Positions 9,947 to 23,530 are shown, counted from the first letter of the stretch. The stretch: DNA of 34,485 bases from Spirogloea muscicola (GCA_009602725.1 WELB01000036.1:697088-731572); one strand, 5' to 3'. Translations and numbers: made by a program. The notes: a model not told the origin generated them from the sequence alone.

Positions 9947-12900
9947 ATGAAAGTGGTGGAGTCCTACAAGCGCGCGCGGCTGCTGGATCTGGCCACCTCC
10001 GACGACGACAAGGTGACGCCCGTATACCGCCTGGACGAGATCGCGGACATGATGCAGGCGGCGGGCTCCGACATGGTCAAGGTCATGGTTGATTACCTCG
10101 TCAAGCGCCTTGAGTTCAAGTCGCCGTACGTCAAGCACAAGGTGACGCCCCGTTCCCGCGCCTCACTTCCACGCCCTGCAGGTGCCGTCAGCCGCTGCAG
10201 CCCTTTGTGCCGACTGAAGCACAGCGTGGATTTTATCAAAGAGTCCCATCTGATGATGCATGAGAGTTACTGTCCCAAGCATGAACTGCTCCTTTGTTGT
10301 GAAATTACGTTCACTGGGGGTGTCTGCTGCACATGAAGCCTTGGCTGACATGCGGCTTCTGTTGTTGAGGGCAGTGATAGGGCAGACCAGATTGGTGGCA
10401 GATTGACCAGCTTGAGGATGCATACACCTTAGGGCTTACAGAACACCTAGTCTGAGGCAGAGTCTGAGTTGTCAGCTTTGGCTCAGATAAGCTGCTTCTG
10501 CTAGCACTGCTCTTCAGTTGTGAGGCTTTCCATTCGAGTTATAATCGTGGTATTCTTGTCTGATGCAGGTCCTGCGGCTCTTCAAGTACTGCGTTGTCAA
10601 GGCTGGGAAAGACTTTCGGCGGGAGGTGCAGCGGCACGCAGGAGCAATCAGGAGCCTGTTCAACTACAAGGGCCAGCCCGACCCCCTCAAAGGAGACGCA
10701 CCAAACAAGGCTGTGAGGGACCTTGCTCATGAGGCCATATCGGCCATCTTCTCTCAAGATGACAACCGAAGCTCTGCGTCTGAGAGCACTGGACGACGCC
10801 GGATGGAGGTTGTTATCGACCAACCTTCACCAGAAGCAGGCGTCCACAGAAAGCAACGGCACGCAAACAGTGCACTATACACGAACTTATTATCTCACAC
10901 GCAAACATATACCATCATACTTGATTTGTAAGATCCTGCATGAAGTCTTTTCAACATAATGAGATGGGACAGTGTTTGTCTGCTCTCAACTTTTCAATTG
11001 CTCTACCTGTTGGTCTGTGTCAGGGCTTTGGAAGCTCTGACAACCGGACCCATGATGATAGATCTCATGCAGCGACTGGTGCTTCGACGGCTACTCTCAG
11101 TGACTTCATCGAGTATGGCAGTGCACAGCTGAAGCAGGGCTTGAGCAGGCTGGGCGGCAATGTGAATTCGGCTCAAGAGCAAAGTGCCGGCACGTACAGA
11201 GGACCGAGCCTCACTCGGTCGCTTACCTCCGAGCACATCACTTACGAGGACAAGCAGGGTTTTGATGAGTATGTGGAAGTTGGTCACTCAACGAGGACCT
11301 CTCAAGAGGCACAAAAGTATGGAGGCAGGAGCTCTTTCAGGCCTGCTTCAGACGACCAGGTGGACTCCTTGCCCTATCAAGATGCCGATAAAGGCGCCCA
11401 GCTTTTTCCGCAGCGGAGAGGCGCCGGCGAGGGCAAGCCGGCCTCTGCTGGCAACAGCAGTAGCGCCTCTGAGAAGAGTACCCACCACGCAGCGGTAGAC
11501 AGGCTGGTCGACAGCATCACTGCTCCAGGGGGCGTAAGGGTACAGCCAAGCCGTGAGGCGCTGAATTCATTTCTTGCCAGTGCAAGTAGCATGGATGGGC
11601 ACTCTCTGACTAGGGCACTGGAGGTCAAGCTCAAGTCACACATCTGGCAGGTGAGCTCAACGTTTTCATGACAGATGTCATCGAATATAACCTCTGCAAT
11701 GTGGATCAATCGAAATACTGTCATGTTGATGGCCGGTCTTTGCCACTTGTTTCGTGGCAGGTGAGATTAAGGGCATTGTGTGCTCTAGAGGCCGCTATGA
11801 GGCAAGACGGAAGTAGGTTATCGGAGGCAGTGTTTGAGCATTTTGAAGAGGATGCTGGCTCCATCATTGACTGCCTCGAATCTCCGCAGGCATCAGTTAG
11901 GGAACGGGCTAAGCGGGTGCGTGTCTTGTTTTAGCCCTGCACAGTATGACTAGTAGCTAAGCTAGCCTCACATTCTAACAGGGCTGATGTAGCTGTCAGG
12001 CATAGTTGGAGATGTAAATCTGGCCTAAAGTCAACAAATATGAACGCGCGAGCATGTCCTCACTCAAGTAAAACATTTAGCTACGAGGCAGTGCTAATGT
12101 ATGACCATTGTAGAGATGTTGCACTGCTAGTCAAGATGGATGAGCACGTGCATCCCCTTCAACATCGTTTGTGCAGGTTCTTGAGCTGCTGGGCTTTGGG
12201 CCGGAAGAAGGCGAGTTGGAGGAGCCGGCACCAGCCAGTAGTATCCAGGGGCCTGCCGTTGTCGACGTGCCTGACCTCTTCGACACCAGCGATGGCGACT
12301 TGCTTGATGGCCTGGACGACAAAGACTCGCATCTGTCGACGGGCACTGGAGGTGCTCCAGGACACGAGGTGGCAACCGACCTTCTAGGAGAGGCTCTTTG
12401 GACCAACCATCAGCCGACTGCGGGCCCTTCTTCCGCTGCTGGCACGACATCTTCTCTTGCTGCGGAGGACCTGCTTGCAGGCGTGTCGTCACAGCCCTCG
12501 CCATCAGGGGATAGTGGCACCGGTGATCTCTTCTCGGGGCTGGACATGGGGAATGACCACAAGGGCAACACTCTTGCCGCCACTTCGGGCGACCTCTTTG
12601 ATGGCCTCGAGCTCGGAGTGCCGGAGGCAAGCACGTCCGCCCAGGCAGCGGACTCTCTCGCCAGCCTGATGGCCAAAATCTCCACCTCCTCAGCCTCTGC
12701 CACAGCCAACGGGCTCAATCCTGCACTGATGTTGAGCGCACAGGGTGCCCTGCAGGGCGGCAGCCAGCAAGTGCCTCTGCGGGCTCCATTTGGCGGAGCC
12801 ACATCGTCGAAGGCCGCCCCTGGACTCGTCATGCCCGGTTTGGGCAGCGACGACGTGCTGCAGCGGCAGCTCCTGCAGCAGCAGCAGCAGCTCCTGCAGC

Positions 12901-13599
12901 AGCAGATGTTGTACATGCAGGCGCTGGGCATGGGGCTGCACCCCATGAGTAGGCCGGGCGCCTTCCCTCACGGGATGTTGCCGCCGGGTGCGGCGGGCTT
13001 CGGCATGGGCAACGGGTTGCAATTTGTGCAGCTCCAGCAGCAGCAGCAGCAGCTCCAGCAGCTTCCGTTGCCGCTTCGCCAGGGGCAGGGCGCGGACCTC
13101 AGCGGCCTGCAGCAGATGGCGGCCAGCTCCCCACTGGGGCCTGGCGATTTTGACTTCTCCGGAGACCCTACACTCCGTTGCTCGCCCTCATTGGAGAGGC
13201 GGAAGGACGAGACGCACGCTTTCGACTTTGTCATGGTACGGTCTTCGGCCATTTCCTAGGTCCACCTTCGTGCAGGCACAGCACCAGCTTATAAGCCAGA
13301 CCCTACTTTGCATCGTGATGTGATTCACCAGCGCTTATCAGAGCCCCCACCAGCTCCTTGCGCATTGCCTGCCTTGCTTGCTCCAACTTATGTTGCTGTA
13401 AGATGTGATGGCCTGCGTCTGCCACTGCGTTTACCAAGTGCAGCACAAAGAATGCTTCACCTAATACTAGGGCAATCGCTCTCTTCGTGTTTTCTGCTTC
13501 CTTGGTTTTCTCATCTCTGCCATGTGTTGTCGTGGCCAGGATCACATGACTGCTGCAGCTGGCGGCCCCAAGGGGAGGTCTCCTGCTAGGACAACCTGA
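9947..13599 (+). CDS. MTV1: MTV1/tepsin-type ENTH/VHS adaptor protein
   Basis: MTV1 is the plant counterpart of tepsin, an AP-4-associated ENTH/VHS accessory protein of trans-Golgi vesicles. Six exons close in phase: 9947-10141, 10569-10808, 11024-11650, 11761-11916, 12177-13235 and 13540-13599. The first two exons encode the ENTH-like helical domain (ATSDDDKVTPVYRLDEI, then LRLFKYCVVKAGKDFRREVQ and FNYKGQPDPLKGDAPNKAVR). Next come YRGPSLTRSLT and a VHS-like second helical domain (GGVRVQPSREAL, WQVRLRALCALEAAMR, SPQASVRERAKRV). The long fifth exon has repeated DLFDGL/DLFSGLD motifs, two glutamine runs from CAG repeats (about 12870-12905, 13030-13065) and the conserved end RRKDETHAFDFVM, followed by DHM in the last exon. 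ATG 9947 is the first in-frame methionine of the domain; an upstream coding exon is possible. Confidence 0.93.
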
Positions 13600-14229
13600 T
13601 GAATATCACGCCTGCACCACCGTGCGATGCATTCACTGTTGTTCTCTGGCCTCGGTGCAGTCAAAGACTGGGCTAGCCTGACGCAGATGACGATAGCACA
13701 ATCAGGGGTGTCATCCACAATGACTCAGGCCCTCCTTGCTGTCATACAAAATTTGCTGCTTGCTTGCAGTTGCATTGACGTCACTAGCTTCCAATCCAGT
13801 ACTCTTCAAAATTGTAAGCACTTCCGTGCTGCATAGAACTCTGACTGCTATCTGCACTGCTACCTTCTACATCTGCAAAGGCTATGAAAGGTCCACCTGG
13901 TGCAGCAATACGATGATGTACTGCTGCAGCACCAGGGCTTTGAGATCAAAACAATCAATGGGAAGCCTGAGAATAGACTTCTGCCAAATCTTCTGGGAGT
14001 GCTGCATCACGGCCATGTCCAACCTCACGCAAACCTCTCAAATGTCTTGTCCACAAAAAGTGCGCGGATCCTACGCTCAGGTCCTATGAGTAACTCCATG
14101 TTACTCACTGGACCTGGTCTCTTGTGTCAGATCATTGCCATTTCTCAAGAGCCAGTGGAGATCTTTGTCGAGGGTGTACAGGGTGTGGCGTAACCTCACA
14201 AGTGGAGGCTGCAGGCTCTGCTCGTCCAC
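13600..14229. other. Convergent 3' region between MTV1 and Tic22
   Basis: About 630 bp separates the two stop codons, so it should contain both 3' UTRs and cleavage sites. A plus-strand frame at 13900-14193 has no recognisable similarity and I do not call it a gene. Confidence 0.5.
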
Positions 14230-16771
14230 TTAAGCAATGACTGTGCTGCGAGTCCCAGACGCCTCTGCGACCGTCTTGATCTGTCGGTACGCGTCCATAC
14301 CTGGCGGGATGAAAACAATGTCGCCCCACCCCGAATCCTCCTCATTACCCTGTGCCGACCCACAACAACGACCATCAGGCATCTCCTAGTACAGTTTATT
14401 CGGCAAGGGCAGCTTGCACAGCAGATGTAAACTTACAAATCTTAAGTGATGCAGACTACTATGTGTCCATACAATCAGGCAGGCTGCAAATCTGAGTATA
14501 CCGCAGGCACCGGCAATCTGGTCTGCGGATTTGAACTAAAAATTTCTTTGGGAGTAGTGGCACTTGAGGTCAGGTGAGCTCACCTCCATCCTCTTGAGGA
14601 CATCCTCAAAGCTGCCAACCTGTAATTGACAATGAAGTTGCCAACACTTCAGTGTTGAATTGCATACCATTTATCAAGAGAGCAGTGCTTGACAGTGCTG
14701 TATCAAGCCAAAAGCATTAAAGCTTCTCGGTGCTAGATCTTCGCAAGTGTGATCGACAGGCTCTTAAAGTCAACCATGTTCCAAGACTGCTGCAAGTGGC
14801 TGGGCACGTCCTCCTCCTACACACCTGTATGTCCGTGTTAACCCGCATTGACGGATTTGTCCGCTTTTGCTGCTTAAAAGCCCGTAGCAGCGCCTGCTCC
14901 AAATCTTCCTGGAGATCAAGAAGAGCTGCCCGACTTACTCAGCTTGACGTGTTGTACATCCTGCAAGCATAGCCCCATACGAGCACCTCTTCTACATACA
15001 ACACTAGACTTGGATAACTTGACAAGCTTAATAGCTGACTCATTTTCCTGTCATTTAGCACCTCACACATATCTTCTGACATTGGCGCCTTGCACCTTGC
15101 AGAAGAAGATGGGGCAGTATCGGCGATTATTGCTTCGGAGGATGAGATTGTCTGACTGCACTCAGCTCGTGGCTTGTACGTCAGATCTCTGTCCAAGCTT
15201 GAACCAAAGCAGCACACTAGATGACGTCATTGGCCGTCCTTCACAAGTTCGACTTATGTACATAGAATACACGTCCTAAGGTTGGTGCAAGCGGTGTTTT
15301 ACAGCAGTAGTAAGTAGTGGAAACTTGATATTCAGCCTCATAAATGCTGCTTGCCTGGAAGAGGGGCACTCCATCAAAGTCCCGGCTTCCGCTCCCCACC
15401 TTTGCCCTGACCTGGAGCCGACACTCAGCAGAGGGTGCTCCTATCAGTTGTAGAGAGTCATGTGCATTTTAAAAACCCAAGTTCTTGAACGAGACAAGAC
15501 ACAAGGTGAGAACACACCTCCAGAGCGTTCTTGATCTGTAGCGGGTCGGGAAGGAAGCGGAATGAGATACCCTCCGCGTTAAGCTTGTAGACCTGCAAGC
15601 CGGGTGTTGCTACTTCACATGTGGAGGGGAGAAGTCTGCAGTCCATGAAGAAACCGTGTCTGCGGCAGGGCAAGCTCCAGCACGATGAGGGCACTGACAA
15701 CCCTGCGGTACCCTGCAAAGCTCGTGGCTACCAAGTCCACCAACCTTGTCCAAGGAGACGGCCACGATGCGCGCCCCGCGCCCAAGCGAGGGCTCTCGGT
15801 CTTTCACCTGGACATGGTGGCAGCACACAAGGTCATCAGAGAGGATGCTCGGATGCCCACACCTGGACGGCTGCTTTTGTGCAACAGAAACCGTCACGCG
15901 ACAACCAAGTTAAGGTATGCAACCTGTGGAGTCCACGCAGTGAAAACCGCAGGACTTGCGTGCGGAAACGTGACGGAAGGTACCGCAAGCTGCTATTGTC
16001 AGAGCAGGAGGTGGCGGTAATGCTGCCCGCACCTGCAAGAGCAGGGCCTGGGCGTCCTCCTGGCGGAAGCAGAAGATGCCGAGCGACTTCTGAGAAGTCA
16101 TGTCGGAGACGAGCACGAACTCGTTCGACGCGTTGCTCACCGTGTACACCGGCACCCTGCGCAGCGGCGGAGGCAAGGCCAGTGCGGCGAGGAGGACTCA
16201 GCGGGGATTTAGAGGCGACAGAGCTGCTTAGAATTATGGATTTATGTACTTGATAACACTTGTAACAGGATCTGGAGGCACTAATGGGCGTGGAATCGCA
16301 GAGCTGCGAGCTTCTACAGGTCAGGCCGCATTGACGGCCTGTGCAGATTCAGCACAAGCAATCAGTGGGCCACGTTGACTGGCGACCTGCGCAGGTCGAG
16401 GTGGTACTTGCGACGTCTCCACTTGGATTGCTCTTCATCTGGCAGTCTTCTAGATATGAGTTACTATTAGATGGGTAACTTTTGATTGGCATCTATCTTT
16501 GTGGCAAGGTAACGATCTGCAGAGCTCGCTGGGCTTCGGGGGCTGTGCGGAGCCTGCAGTCGGAAGCTCAGCCATCAGGCGAGGGTCTAGGGTTCAGGGT
16601 TAGGGCTTGGGGCTCGTGCTTGCGTTTTAGGGGTAGGGCGCTGACCCGGCGAGGCGCTTGGACACCTGGTCCACGGACATGGCGAGCGTGAAGGCGGGGC
16701 GCGCCTCCAACGCCGCCGCGGAGAGCGACGCGAGCAGCGGCCGCCGCGCCACGCCTGGCGCCGGCGGCGCG
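14230..16771 (-). CDS. Tic22-type chloroplast protein-import component (5' end at gap)
   Basis: Tic22 is a soluble intermembrane-space protein of the plastid envelope that assists preproteins between the TOC and TIC complexes. Nine exons are seen on the minus strand: 16646-16771 (runs into the N gap), 16033-16156, 15745-15807, 15518-15592, 15355-15411, 15096-15155, 14825-14908, 14584-14619 and 14230-14349; all phases close. Landmarks are MSVDQVSKRLAG, VPVYTVSNASNEFVLVSD, GIFCFRQEDAQALL, RIVAVSLDKVYKLNAEGISF, RFLPDPLQIKNALE, RDFDGVPLFQ, SDNLILRSNN, PIFFCKEDLEQALLRAF and WGDIVFIPPG near the end. The stop is TAA (complement of 14230-14232). The intron after exon 15355-15411 starts with GC rather than GT. 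The Arg/Ala/Leu-rich start of the first visible exon may be the end of a transit peptide, but the true start lies in or beyond the gap. Confidence 0.93.
16585..16609 (+). repeat. Degenerate telomere-like run
   Basis: GTCTAGGGTTCAGGGTTAGGG resembles plant/algal TTTAGGG telomere repeats but is only about 25 bp and imperfect. It lies inside the first Tic22 intron. A similar run is at 4647-4670. Chance or interstitial origin cannot be separated. Confidence 0.3.
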
Positions 16772-16781
16772 NNNNNNNNNN
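16772..16781. other. Assembly gap (10 N)
   Basis: Ten Ns follow a CG-rich stretch and precede a run of T (16787-16799). The gap cuts the first visible exon of Tic22, so the N-terminus of that protein cannot be read and the real gap length is unknown. Confidence 0.95.
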
Positions 16782-17319
16782 GCGGCTTTTTTTTTTTTTA
16801 TCGGCGGCGGCCCGATCCGCTGCCCGTGGCATCGCGGTGCCTCCCCGGCAACGACCCGCGGACTGGGCTCCCGGCGGCGGCAGCGGCGGCGGAGGCGGAA
16901 CAGTCACCGGACCGCGCCTCGCACCGCCGCCGTCGCCGCCGCCGCCGCTTGCGGAGGGCACGCCACGTGGAGTCCTGGCGAAACCGGACTGACCAGAGCA
17001 GCCGTGACTCTCGCCGTCACCACTCTCGCCGTCACCCTTCTGCCGTCTCCCTTCTGTCGTCACCCTGGGTTTGTTCCTTTGCCGTCGTCTACGGTCCTCT
17101 GTCTTCTGTCTCACCTTTCCCGTCACCGGCCGGGCCCCCGTTACCAACCCCGTGACCACTCGCCGCCTCCGGTGCGGCGGCGGCGGCGGCGGCGGGATGC
17201 GGCGTCGCCGCGGCTAAGGCTTACAGTCTAAAGGTTGAGGGTTCAAATCCCAAGGGGGCCAAGCTGAGGCGCTCCTCGTGGTGGCGTCGGGGCCCGCCCA
17301 CGTCGCCGTGGAGGCCCTC
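16782..17319. other. Region between Tic22 and ETFA
   Basis: GC-rich sequence that should hold the Tic22 5' end and the ETFA promoter and 5' UTR; the genes are divergent. It contains CGG/CCG runs (16875-16950, 17175-17200), CGTCACCCTT-like pyrimidine repeats (17010-17125) and a tRNA-like B-box GGTTCAAATCC at 17240-17250, without a foldable tRNA around it. Confidence 0.45.
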
Positions 17320-20350
<3,031 letters not shown>

Positions 20351-20465
20351 TGCAAAAGAGAGTGGCAGCATCGATCCTCAGCATCCTGTGTGTCATCCCC
20401 ACCCGCCACAATGGGCCGGTTGGAGAAAGTCGAGCACAGCGAGGCCGTCCTCGCCATAAGAGTAA

Positions 20466-20521
20466 GCGCGGCCACATTGACAGGTGGCTGTGAGAGGCCA
20501 GCCCAAAGGAATGGACAAGGT
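20466..20521 (-). repeat. Dispersed stem-loop repeat, inverted orientation
   Basis: GCGGCCACATTGACAGGTGG, CTGTGAGAGGCCAGCCCAAA and GGAATGGACAAGG match the copy at 22260-22318. The stem is less perfect here. Confidence 0.65.
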
Positions 20522-20599
20522 CTGAAGGAGCCGGGGTGCTAAGTGCTAAGACAGCAGCAAGCGAACATAAGAAAGCGGAGGGAAAGCCTTCTGTCCGCC

Positions 20600-20957
20600 T
20601 GTGAAGGTCGCGTCTGTCAACACTGCCATTCACGTCAGAGGCAGGATATCTCGTCTACAGTCAGCGGCAGCAGAGGCCGACAATCGGAACGCAGCACATG
20701 CAGCGTGCTGCAGCGGCGGCCGGTCTCAGACCTTTGACCATTCGGAGTATGTCATTGTGGAAGCCGTCGAGCGCAAGCATCTTGGCCAGCTGCTTCGCCC
20801 CGAAGGCCTTGTGGATGTCCACGAGCACGGCTTCGCCGTCGCTGTTGTGCTCCATCGGGAACAGGCTCGCCAGCGGCCCTTTCAAAAAGTCGTGCGACAC
20901 CGTGCACCCGGCCACTGGCGCTGAGACGGCTGGCTGCTGGCTGGCTAGCCTGTTCTG
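20600..20957 (-). pseudogene. Antisense copy of the 27.9-kb gene family
   Basis: Read on the minus strand this resembles 28070-28405: HPATGAETAGC, then FPMEHNSDGEAVLVDIHKAF, GAKQLAKMLAL and an Ala-rich continuation; 20620-20733 matches the complement of 28275-28400, which is mostly intron in the best copy. The basic N-terminus of the family is missing. It is the left half of the palindrome described separately, so it looks like a truncated family copy. Confidence 0.6.
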
Positions 20958-21190
20958 CTCCACCGGGAACAGGCTCGCCAGCGGGCAGCCAGCCGTCTCA
21001 GCGCCAGTGGCCGGGTGCACTGTGTTGCACGACTTCTTGGAATGGCCGCTGGCGAGCCTGTTCCCCGTGGAGCACAAACAGCGACGGCGAAGCCGTCTTC
21101 GTCGACATCCACAAGGCCTTCGGGGCGAAGCAGCTGGCCAAGATGCTTGCGCTCGGCGACTCCCACAACGACAAACTCCGAATGGTCAAC
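20734..21190. repeat. Foldback palindrome of about 457 bp
   Basis: Left text TTGACCATTCGGAGTATGTC is mirrored by the right end CAAACTCCGAATGGTCAA. Both arms carry the motif CTTCGGGGCGAAGCAGCTGG or its complement, and both carry GCCACTGGCGCTGAGACGGC or its complement. The centre is near 20960, with almost no spacer. The arms differ by scattered substitutions and one 1-bp insertion in the right arm (CACAAACAGC versus CACAACAGC), so the right arm is frameshifted. Confidence 0.85.
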
Positions 21191-21362
21191 AGGGCTGACA
21201 CCGCTCAACTGCTCACCGGGGCCTTGCAGAGCCCGCATGTTGTAATCGGCGGCGAGGCGCCAGACGGTGTCACCGGCGACGAGGCGGTGATGGAGGCGCT
21301 CAGATCGACGGCGACATCGTCCGAGGGCTTGGCGGCGCTGGTGAGAGAGGCGCGCGGGGAGT
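21100..21362 (+). pseudogene. Family fragment with a different downstream reading frame
   Basis: After the palindrome arm the frame continues IHKAFGAKQLAKMLALGDSH, then RADTAQLLTGALQSPHVVIG and an Ala/Glu-rich helix-like stretch ending near VREARG. This continuation is not seen in the 27.9-kb copy. It may be the original 3' part of another family member or unrelated DNA joined to it; I do not recognise it. Confidence 0.35.
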
Positions 21363-21663
21363 GCCGGGCTACTTGTGGGCGGGAAGAAGTGAGCTCGTTA
21401 GAATGGGGCGAGGGCTATTGGAGAAGGCGCGCGGGTGCGCGTGGATGGACACGGAGGAGGCCAGCAGAGCCAAAGCTGTGGGCAACGAGGGAGTGGGGGA
21501 GGAGGGTGGCCGCCCGCCCGCCTGCAGCAGCGGCTGCTCATACCACGAAAGGAGTGTGTATCGAGTGATGGATGCACAAAAGGATAATGAAAGGGAAGGC
21601 CAGCTCAAGCATTCAGGCAGCACTCGGGTCTACGTGAAGCGGAGCTCAGACGAGACGGCGTCA

Positions 21664-21940
21664 AATGGGCAAGGTGGGACGGAGGCGTGGCGGCGTTCCC
21701 AAGGGCGTTCGGCTCTGGCCAGGGGACATACTTCCAGGAGCATAGCCTCTCCGACCTGCGCCTGCTTAGCAGGGGTTACTGAGTGGTTAGTAGCTGCTTT
21801 GTTTTTTCTTGTGTGCTTGTCATTTCTGCTGCTTCGCCTTAGGGCTTCGCCTGGCTTCCCCCCCCCTCTTCTTGTACTCTGTTCATTCTTTTTTGGGCTG
21901 GCTGTTCCAGCCCATATTCTCAATGGGCGAGCCCTTCTTC
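21664..21940 (+). repeat. Composite repeat: conserved peptide end plus stem-loop
   Basis: A plus-strand frame reads WDGGVAAFPRAFGSGQGTYF then QEHSLSDLRLLSRGY and stops (TGA at about 21779). The non-coding tail (GTTAGTAGCTGCTTTG, then CTTGTGTGCTT) runs to the stem-loop repeat at 21881-21940 (GGGCTGGCTGTTCCAGCCC, then TCAATGGGCGAGC). The same order, inverted, occurs at 23301-23530, so peptide end and stem-loop belong to one interspersed unit. Confidence 0.65.
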
Positions 21941-22156
21941 GGGTCTCGGCAAAGTGCCGCTTCTCCTGCTCCGAGTTACTCTGATCTGCTGTTGCTCACA
22001 CGTGGATACTGAGCAGCCATCTGCATCTCCCTCTGCACCATCTTGCACTTTGTAGTGTAGTCCTTTTTCAGCACCTCTTTCTTTGGCTTTGAACATTGTC
22101 CATTCTTTTTGGGTTGGCTTTGCCAGCCCCTCTTCTCAATGGGCGAGCACCTTCTT
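21940..22156. repeat. 217-bp inverted repeat, left arm
   Basis: It starts CGGGTCTCGGCAAAGTGCCG and ends GGGCGAGCACCTTCTT. The reverse complement at 22422-22638 has the same length and, by eye, only about two mismatches. The arm encodes a second version of the peptide end (APSYSDLLLLTRGY-stop) and contains a stem-loop repeat copy (22097-22150: GGGTTGGCTTTGCCAGCCCC). Confidence 0.9.
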
Positions 22157-22259
22157 CTTCGGGCCCTCCCCTCGGTGACGTCCCCGAGTGCGGGGAGCTG
22201 CCCGACCAGCAAAACACAACAGCTTTTCCCGAGTATTTCAGCTGCCCGACCACCAAAGA

Positions 22260-22318
22260 GGAAGCGCGGCCAGATTGACTGGTGGCTGGGAAAGGCCAGC
22301 CCAAAAGAATGGACAACG
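22260..22318 (-). repeat. Dispersed stem-loop repeat in the inverted-repeat spacer
   Basis: GCGGCCAGATTGACTGGTGG, then CTGGGAAAGGCCAGCCCAAA and AGAATGGACAACG. It is a subtype shared with 20466-20521 and sits between the two 217-bp arms. Confidence 0.7.
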
Positions 22319-22421
22319 TCTGGGGAAGCCTGAGTGCGAACGACTAGGACTAAGACATCAGCCAGGGAACGTTCAGTAACCTCTAGACAGGAGATGCAGG
22401 TCCGAGAAGCTAGCTGGCGGA

Positions 22422-22638
22422 AAGAAGGTGCTCGCCCATTGAGAAGAGGGGCTGGCAAAGCCAACCCAAAAAGAATGGACAATGTTCAAAGCCAAAGAAA
22501 GAGGTGCTGAAAAAGGACGACACTACAAAGTGCAAGATGGTGCAGAGGGAGATGCAGATGGCTGCTCAGTATCCACGTGTGAGCAACAGCAGATCAGAGT
22601 AATTCGGAGCAGGAGAAGCGGCACTTTGCCGAGACCCG
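22422..22638. repeat. 217-bp inverted repeat, right arm
   Basis: Reverse complement of 21940-22156, starting AAGAAGGTGCTCGCCC and ending GAGACCCG. The two seen differences are GTAGTGTAGTCC against GTAGTGTCGTCC, and CCGAGTTACT against CCGAATTACT. The spacer between arms is 265 bp. Confidence 0.9.
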
Positions 22639-22871
22639 GAAGCAGCTGCCATAGCACGGCCAGCCCGCGCGTGGACCGCATGAGCCAAAGAGCGCTGCAG
22701 CGGAAAGACGTCGCCCTGACGGAAGCCGGAGGCCGCCGCCAAAGCTCGGCCTGCGCGCAAGTGAACCGCGAAGGCGAGGGACCGCTGCATCATCACCACC
22801 AAAGCACTAGGAAAAGATTTGCCGCCACGCCCCGCCCTTGTTTCCGGCTGAGATGGGCTTACCAGCTGCAT
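22562..22871 (-). other. Unidentified frame with an internal 27-residue duplication
   Basis: The minus-strand frame has two tandem units, QRSLAFAVHLRAGRALAAAS and QRSLAHAVHARAGRAMAAAS, each followed by G-x-RQ, then APNYSDLLLLTRGY and a stop. The frame at 23395-23601 has one related unit (LQRSMARVLHLRASRALAAAS). I do not recognise it; it may be the C-terminus of a mobile-element or lineage-specific protein. Confidence 0.35.
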
Positions 22872-23074
22872 ATCTGTCGCTCTTGCGACGACGAGGTTCG
22901 GCCTGTTTGCAGCGTGCTCAGGCTAGTGCCTTGCACCAGAGCTCCGTTTCTGGCATCTAATATTCATGCATCGATCAGTGACCTTTATGTTTTGACCCGG
23001 TTATCGAGCGGGTAAATCTGCTGTAGGTTATGTAGATCTTTAGATGTGCTTGCCTTCGTACTTGGCCATTTGGC

Positions 23075-23301
23075 CTACATTTGTTTCTTATACACGAAAT
23101 TATTTCCTTCGAGAGACGGAGCAGCTCTTTCACATTTGAGAAGAACTCTTCCAGTAGAGGGCGACGCACTTTCTTTGTGGCGGGCTCCGCACTCGCACTG
23201 CATGACACCGAGGCAGGGAGGGAGGAGGCCCAGGAGCCGGTGGACCGCCGCTTTGAAGATCTCGTCAGGCATGGTGAGCGCAGCGTAGATGGGGAGCGCT
23301 G
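23075..23301 (-). pseudogene. Possible non-LTR reverse-transcriptase remnant
   Basis: The minus strand reads MPDEIFKAAVHRLLGLLPP, CLGVMQCECGARHKE and then LLKCER. The pattern of an RLGL-like helix, a C-x-CGA knuckle and a later L-x-C resembles the C-terminal end of many plant and algal LINE-type polyproteins. No polymerase motif is present and the fragment is short, so this is tentative. Confidence 0.25.
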
Positions 23302-23530
23302 ATAGAAGAAAGTGCTCGCCCGTTGAGGATAGGGGCTGGAAAAGCCAGCCCAAAGAAGAATGAACAAAGTACGAGAAGGGGCCCAGGGGATGCGCTAAGA
23401 ACAAGAAGCACACAATGAAACAAAGCACCTACAAATCACCCAGTAACCCCTGCTAAGCAGCCGTAGATCAGAGATGCTAGGCTCCTGGAAGTGGGTCCCC
23501 TGGCCAGAGCTAGAGGCAGCAGCGAGGGCT
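23301..23530 (-). repeat. Composite repeat (peptide end plus stem-loop), inverted copy
   Basis: Reading the minus strand: SSSGQGTHFQEPSISDLRLL then SRGYW, a tail with GTGTGCTTCTTGTTCTTAGC, and the stem-loop at 23312-23365 (complement of GGGGCTGGAAAAGCCAGCCC). It mirrors 21664-21940 in content and order. Confidence 0.65.

Noticed and set aside
16587-17159. 190-residue minus-strand Arg-rich frame across the N gap
   Set aside because: It is in a different frame from the Tic22 first exon, runs through Ns and GC-rich repeats, and has no recognisable domain.
17210-17265. tRNA gene suggested by GGTTCAAATCC and a following GGGGGCCA
   Set aside because: Only three T-stem pairs form, no proper anticodon loop with U33 is found, and no matching 5' acceptor strand lies at tRNA distance.
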